Positions 6,287 through 7,716 of a stretch of DNA of 7,716 bases are shown here, piece after piece. Numbering within the stretch: position 1 is the stretch's first letter; the number at the start of each line of letters is the position of its first letter. Position numbers and translations under genes: made by a program. This DNA comes from an uncultured bacterium (GTDB lineage: Bacteria; Actinomycetota; Coriobacteriia; Coriobacteriales; Coriobacteriaceae). Where the stretch lies: positions 1 through 7,716 of the forward strand of contig CAJMNP010000036.1 of NCBI GenBank assembly GCA_905214895.1. Direction: 5' to 3'. Under the pieces are notes generated by a model that made no database searches, was not told the origin of the DNA, and saw only the letters and a program-made list of their open reading frames with translations.

Positions 6287-6320
6287 AAAAGCGTCCTCCC
6301 ATGTGGAGGGCGCTTTTTTT
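6287..6320 (+). terminator. rpmB terminator (bidirectional)
   Basis: AAAAGCGTCCTCC pairs with GGAGGGCGCTTTT around a CATGT loop (one G-U pair), followed by a run of seven T (6314-6320). The minus strand also ends in TTTT, so it can stop transcription from either side. It lies about 70 nt after the rpmB stop. The intervening 3' UTR can itself form an AGGTCTT/AAGACCT stem (6222-6265). Confidence 0.92.
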
Positions 6321-6323
6321 GCA

Positions 6324-6562
6324 CTCATTGGGGACAGACATGACGCATGCCGGCGGCGGATCGGCCCCCGCACCTTGTAGCTTGACAAACGGTACGCCTC
6401 GAGCGAGCCGAGCGCGCCTTTCACGGGATTAAGATGGATATAATCGAGCAGCTGCACAGCCTGCGTGTCCGACTCAACCGCAACCCGCGAATAGCGATTG
6501 TCAAACAGATGACCCGTTCTCCCCGTTTTACCATTGAAATACTCATGTAAGTCTGTCCCCAA
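6324..6562 (-). pseudogene. Truncated REP-associated tyrosine (Y1) transposase
   Basis: The minus-strand frame reads YFNGKTGRTGHLFDNRYSR (residues 8-26), then VQLLDYIHLNPVKGAL and YRLSSYK. These are the conserved segments of REP-associated Y1 transposases that follow the HUH motif; Y41 in YIHLNP corresponds to the nucleophile position. Such enzymes cut single-stranded DNA through a tyrosine and need an N-terminal His-hydrophobic-His motif. That part, about the first 80-90 residues, is missing, so the fragment cannot be active. The only start is a TTG inside the terminal repeat, with no ribosome-binding site. The frame stays open beyond the left repeat to 6230, through the rpmB terminator, but residues after about 75 are not transposase-like. 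Confidence 0.7.
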
Positions 6563-6566
6563 TGAG
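6324..6566. mobile_element. 243-bp remnant with 16-bp terminal inverted repeats, related to a REP-associated transposase element
   Basis: CTCATTGGGGACAGAC at 6324-6339 is repeated exactly, inverted, at 6551-6566. The interior is an internal piece of a Y1/HUH (IS200-like, REP-associated) transposase on the minus strand. GGGGACAGAC-type repeats are familiar neighbours of such transposases. The element starts 4 bp after the rpmB terminator's T run, in the space between two genes. No target duplication is evident. It looks non-autonomous: the catalytic HUH part is absent. Confidence 0.7.
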
Positions 6567-6598
6567 CGGGGCGATGCAGTAGGTGACTAGTTTTAGTT

Positions 6599-6626
6599 AA
6601 AACGCTTCATTTTGTTGAAGCGTTTT
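6599..6626. terminator. Perfect 11-bp hairpin, probable bidirectional terminator upstream of adhE
   Basis: AAAACGCTTCA pairs perfectly with TGAAGCGTTTT around a 6-nt loop, with A/T tracts on both strands as in short bidirectional terminators. It shields adhE from read-through and could also stop minus-strand transcription. Overlapping its left side is GTTTT-AGTT-AAAAC (6590-6603), a further inverted repeat. Confidence 0.65.
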
Positions 6627-6668
6627 AGTGTGCCTTTTACGGGAATCTTACCGTTCGCCGAATAATTT

Positions 6669-6684
6669 CTTGCTATCATGCAAG
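6669..6684 (+). promoter_or_regulatory. adhE promoter -10 enclosed by an inverted repeat
   Basis: An extended -10, TGC followed by TATCAT (6674-6679), lies about 40 nt before the adhE start. The hexamer is flanked exactly by CTTGC (6669-6673) and GCAAG (6680-6684). No good -35 is visible (TTACCG is 20 nt upstream). The symmetry suggests a repressor site over the -10. It does not resemble the Rex consensus that controls adhE in several anaerobes. Confidence 0.45.
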
Positions 6685-6719
6685 GCGTAGGGTAAATCTC
6701 CGATCGCAAGGAGACACAA

Positions 6720-7716
6720 ATGGTGAAAAAGTCACCGGAAAACACTACTCCCGCAATTGTGGACAACGTAGAGGCGCTTGAGGCTAAGCTCGCTCAGATG
6801 CGAGAGGCCCAGGCGCTTTTTGCTACGTACACGCAGGAGCAGGTCGACAAGATCTTCTACGAGGCCGCCATGGCCGCCAACAAGGCTCGTATCCCGTTGG
6901 CGAAGATGGCCATCGAGGAGACCGGCCGCGGCGTTCTTGAGGACAAGGTCATCAAGAACCACTACGCCGCAGAGTACATCTACAACGCTTACAAGAACAC
7001 CAAGACCTGTGGTGTCCTGGAGCGCGACGAGGCTTACGGCATCACCAAGATCGCCGAGCCCATCGGCATCGTGGGTGCCGTCATCCCGACGACCAACCCC
7101 ACCTCCACCGCGATCTTCAAGACGCTGATCAGCCTGAAGACCCGCAACGCCATCATCATCTCCCCGCACCCGGCTGCCGCCAAGTGCACCATCGCCGCCG
7201 CCAAGCTCGTGCTTGACGCCGCCGTCAAGGCCGGCGCCCCCGAGGGCATCATCGGCTGGGTCGATGTCCCCTCCATCGAGCTGACCAACATGGTCATGCG
7301 CGACGTCGACATCATCCTCGCCACCGGTGGCCCGGGCATGGTCAAGGCCGCCTACTCCTCGGGCAAGCCCGCCCTGGGCGTCGGCGCCGGTAACACCCCG
7401 GTCGTCATCGACGACACCGCCGACGTGCTGCTCGCCGTCAACTCCATCATCCACTCAAAGACCTTCGACAACGGCATGATCTGCGCTTCCGAGCAGTCCG
7501 TGACCGTCATCGACACCATCTATGACCAGGTCAAGGCCGAGTTCCAGAAGCGTGGCTGCTACTTCGTCAAGCAGGGTGCCGAGATGGAGGCCCTGCGTGC
7601 CGCCATGTTCAAGAACGGCGCCCTCGATCACCGCATCCCCGGCATGGCTGCCGCCAAGATCGCCGAGCTCGCCGGCATCGAGGTTCCCGCCAAGACCAAG
7701 ATCCTGATCGCCGAGG
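6720..7716 (+). CDS. adhE: Aldehyde-alcohol dehydrogenase, N-terminal acetaldehyde dehydrogenase part (runs off the right edge)
   Basis: Reduces acetyl-CoA to acetaldehyde with NADH; in full-length AdhE a C-terminal iron alcohol dehydrogenase then makes ethanol, regenerating NAD+ in fermentation. The first 332 codons are present. The CoA-acylating aldehyde dehydrogenase domain shows KIAEPIGIVGAVIPTTNPTS (110-129), ISPHPAAAKC (147-156), ATGGPGMVKAAYSSGKPALG (201-220), GAGNTPVVID (222-231) and the catalytic cysteine C255 in FDNGMICASEQ. The ATG at 6720 has AAGGAG 6 nt upstream. The body of the gene is rich in GC-ending codons, as expected for a highly expressed gene. Because the C-terminal half lies outside the window, a stand-alone acetaldehyde dehydrogenase (about 450-500 residues) cannot be excluded, but the N-terminal sequence resembles full-length AdhE (about 870 residues). 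Confidence 0.88.
   Translation, partial: MVKKSPENTTPAIVDNVEALEAKLAQMREAQALFATYTQEQVDKIFYEAAMAANKARIPLAKMAIEETGRGVLEDKVIKNHYAAEYIYNAYKNTKTCGVLERDEAYGITKIAEPIGIVGAVIPTTNPTSTAIFKTLISLKTRNAIIISPHPAAAKCTIAAAKLVLDAAVKAGAPEGIIGWVDVPSIELTNMVMRDVDIILATGGPGMVKAAYSSGKPALGVGAGNTPVVIDDTADVLLAVNSIIHSKTFDNGMICASEQSVTVIDTIYDQVKAEFQKRGCYFVKQGAEMEALRAAMFKNGALDHRIPGMAAAKIAELAGIEVPAKTKILIAE

Noticed and set aside
6230..6323. Coding continuation of the transposase fragment past the left inverted repeat
   Set aside because: The open frame passes through the rpmB terminator and 3' UTR; the residues are not transposase-like, so it is chance read-through.
6732..7454. 240-codon minus-strand open frame opposite adhE
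   Set aside because: Its Gly/Asp/Val-rich composition is the complement of adhE codons; no SD or motif is present.

Overview
The window looks like a chromosomal segment from an anaerobic, moderately GC-rich actinobacterium of the Coriobacteriia, most likely a Collinsella-type gut organism. This rests on GC-rich codon use, a class 1B dihydroorotate dehydrogenase (pyrK-pyrD, usual in Firmicutes and Coriobacteriia), an AdhE-type fermentative dehydrogenase, and an actinobacterial-style gene start (probable mihF) just after pyrF. The genus is an inference; no rRNA is present to confirm it.

Layout from left to right. Positions 1-18 (minus) hold only the first codons of a gene reading off the left edge. 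They encode MALPQL, as in the actinobacterial integration host factor mihF. This gene has its own SD and two promoter candidates. Positions 146-211 (minus) hold the terminator of the pyrimidine operon. Positions 257-5580 (minus) are a complete UMP-biosynthesis operon transcribed pyrR-pyrB-pyrC-pyrK-pyrD-pyrF. Its genes mostly overlap or abut; the one real gap (92 bp, pyrC-pyrK) contains a strong GC-rich hairpin. Together the products take carbamoyl phosphate and aspartate to UMP. The carbamoyl-phosphate synthetase genes (carAB) are not in the window.

Positions 5581-5727 are the operon leader. It contains three competing RNA structures: a small hairpin with an internal loop, a long antiterminator, and a U-tailed intrinsic terminator. 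This is the architecture of PyrR/UMP attenuation, and pyrR is the first gene of the operon. Positions 5735-6029 are the divergent control region between pyrR and rpmB.

Positions 6030-6218 (plus) encode the zinc-ribbon ribosomal protein L28, followed by a strong bidirectional terminator (6287-6320). Positions 6324-6566 are a 243-bp remnant bounded by perfect 16-bp inverted repeats. It encloses, on the minus strand, an internal piece of a REP-associated (Y1/HUH) transposase. A second hairpin terminator (6599-6626) and a promoter with an inverted repeat around its -10 precede an AdhE-type aldehyde/alcohol dehydrogenase that starts at 6720 and runs off the right edge.

No new multi-gene system is visible. 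The most interesting items are the diverged PyrR-type attenuator, the transposase remnant with terminal repeats, and the repeat-rich promoter of rpmB.
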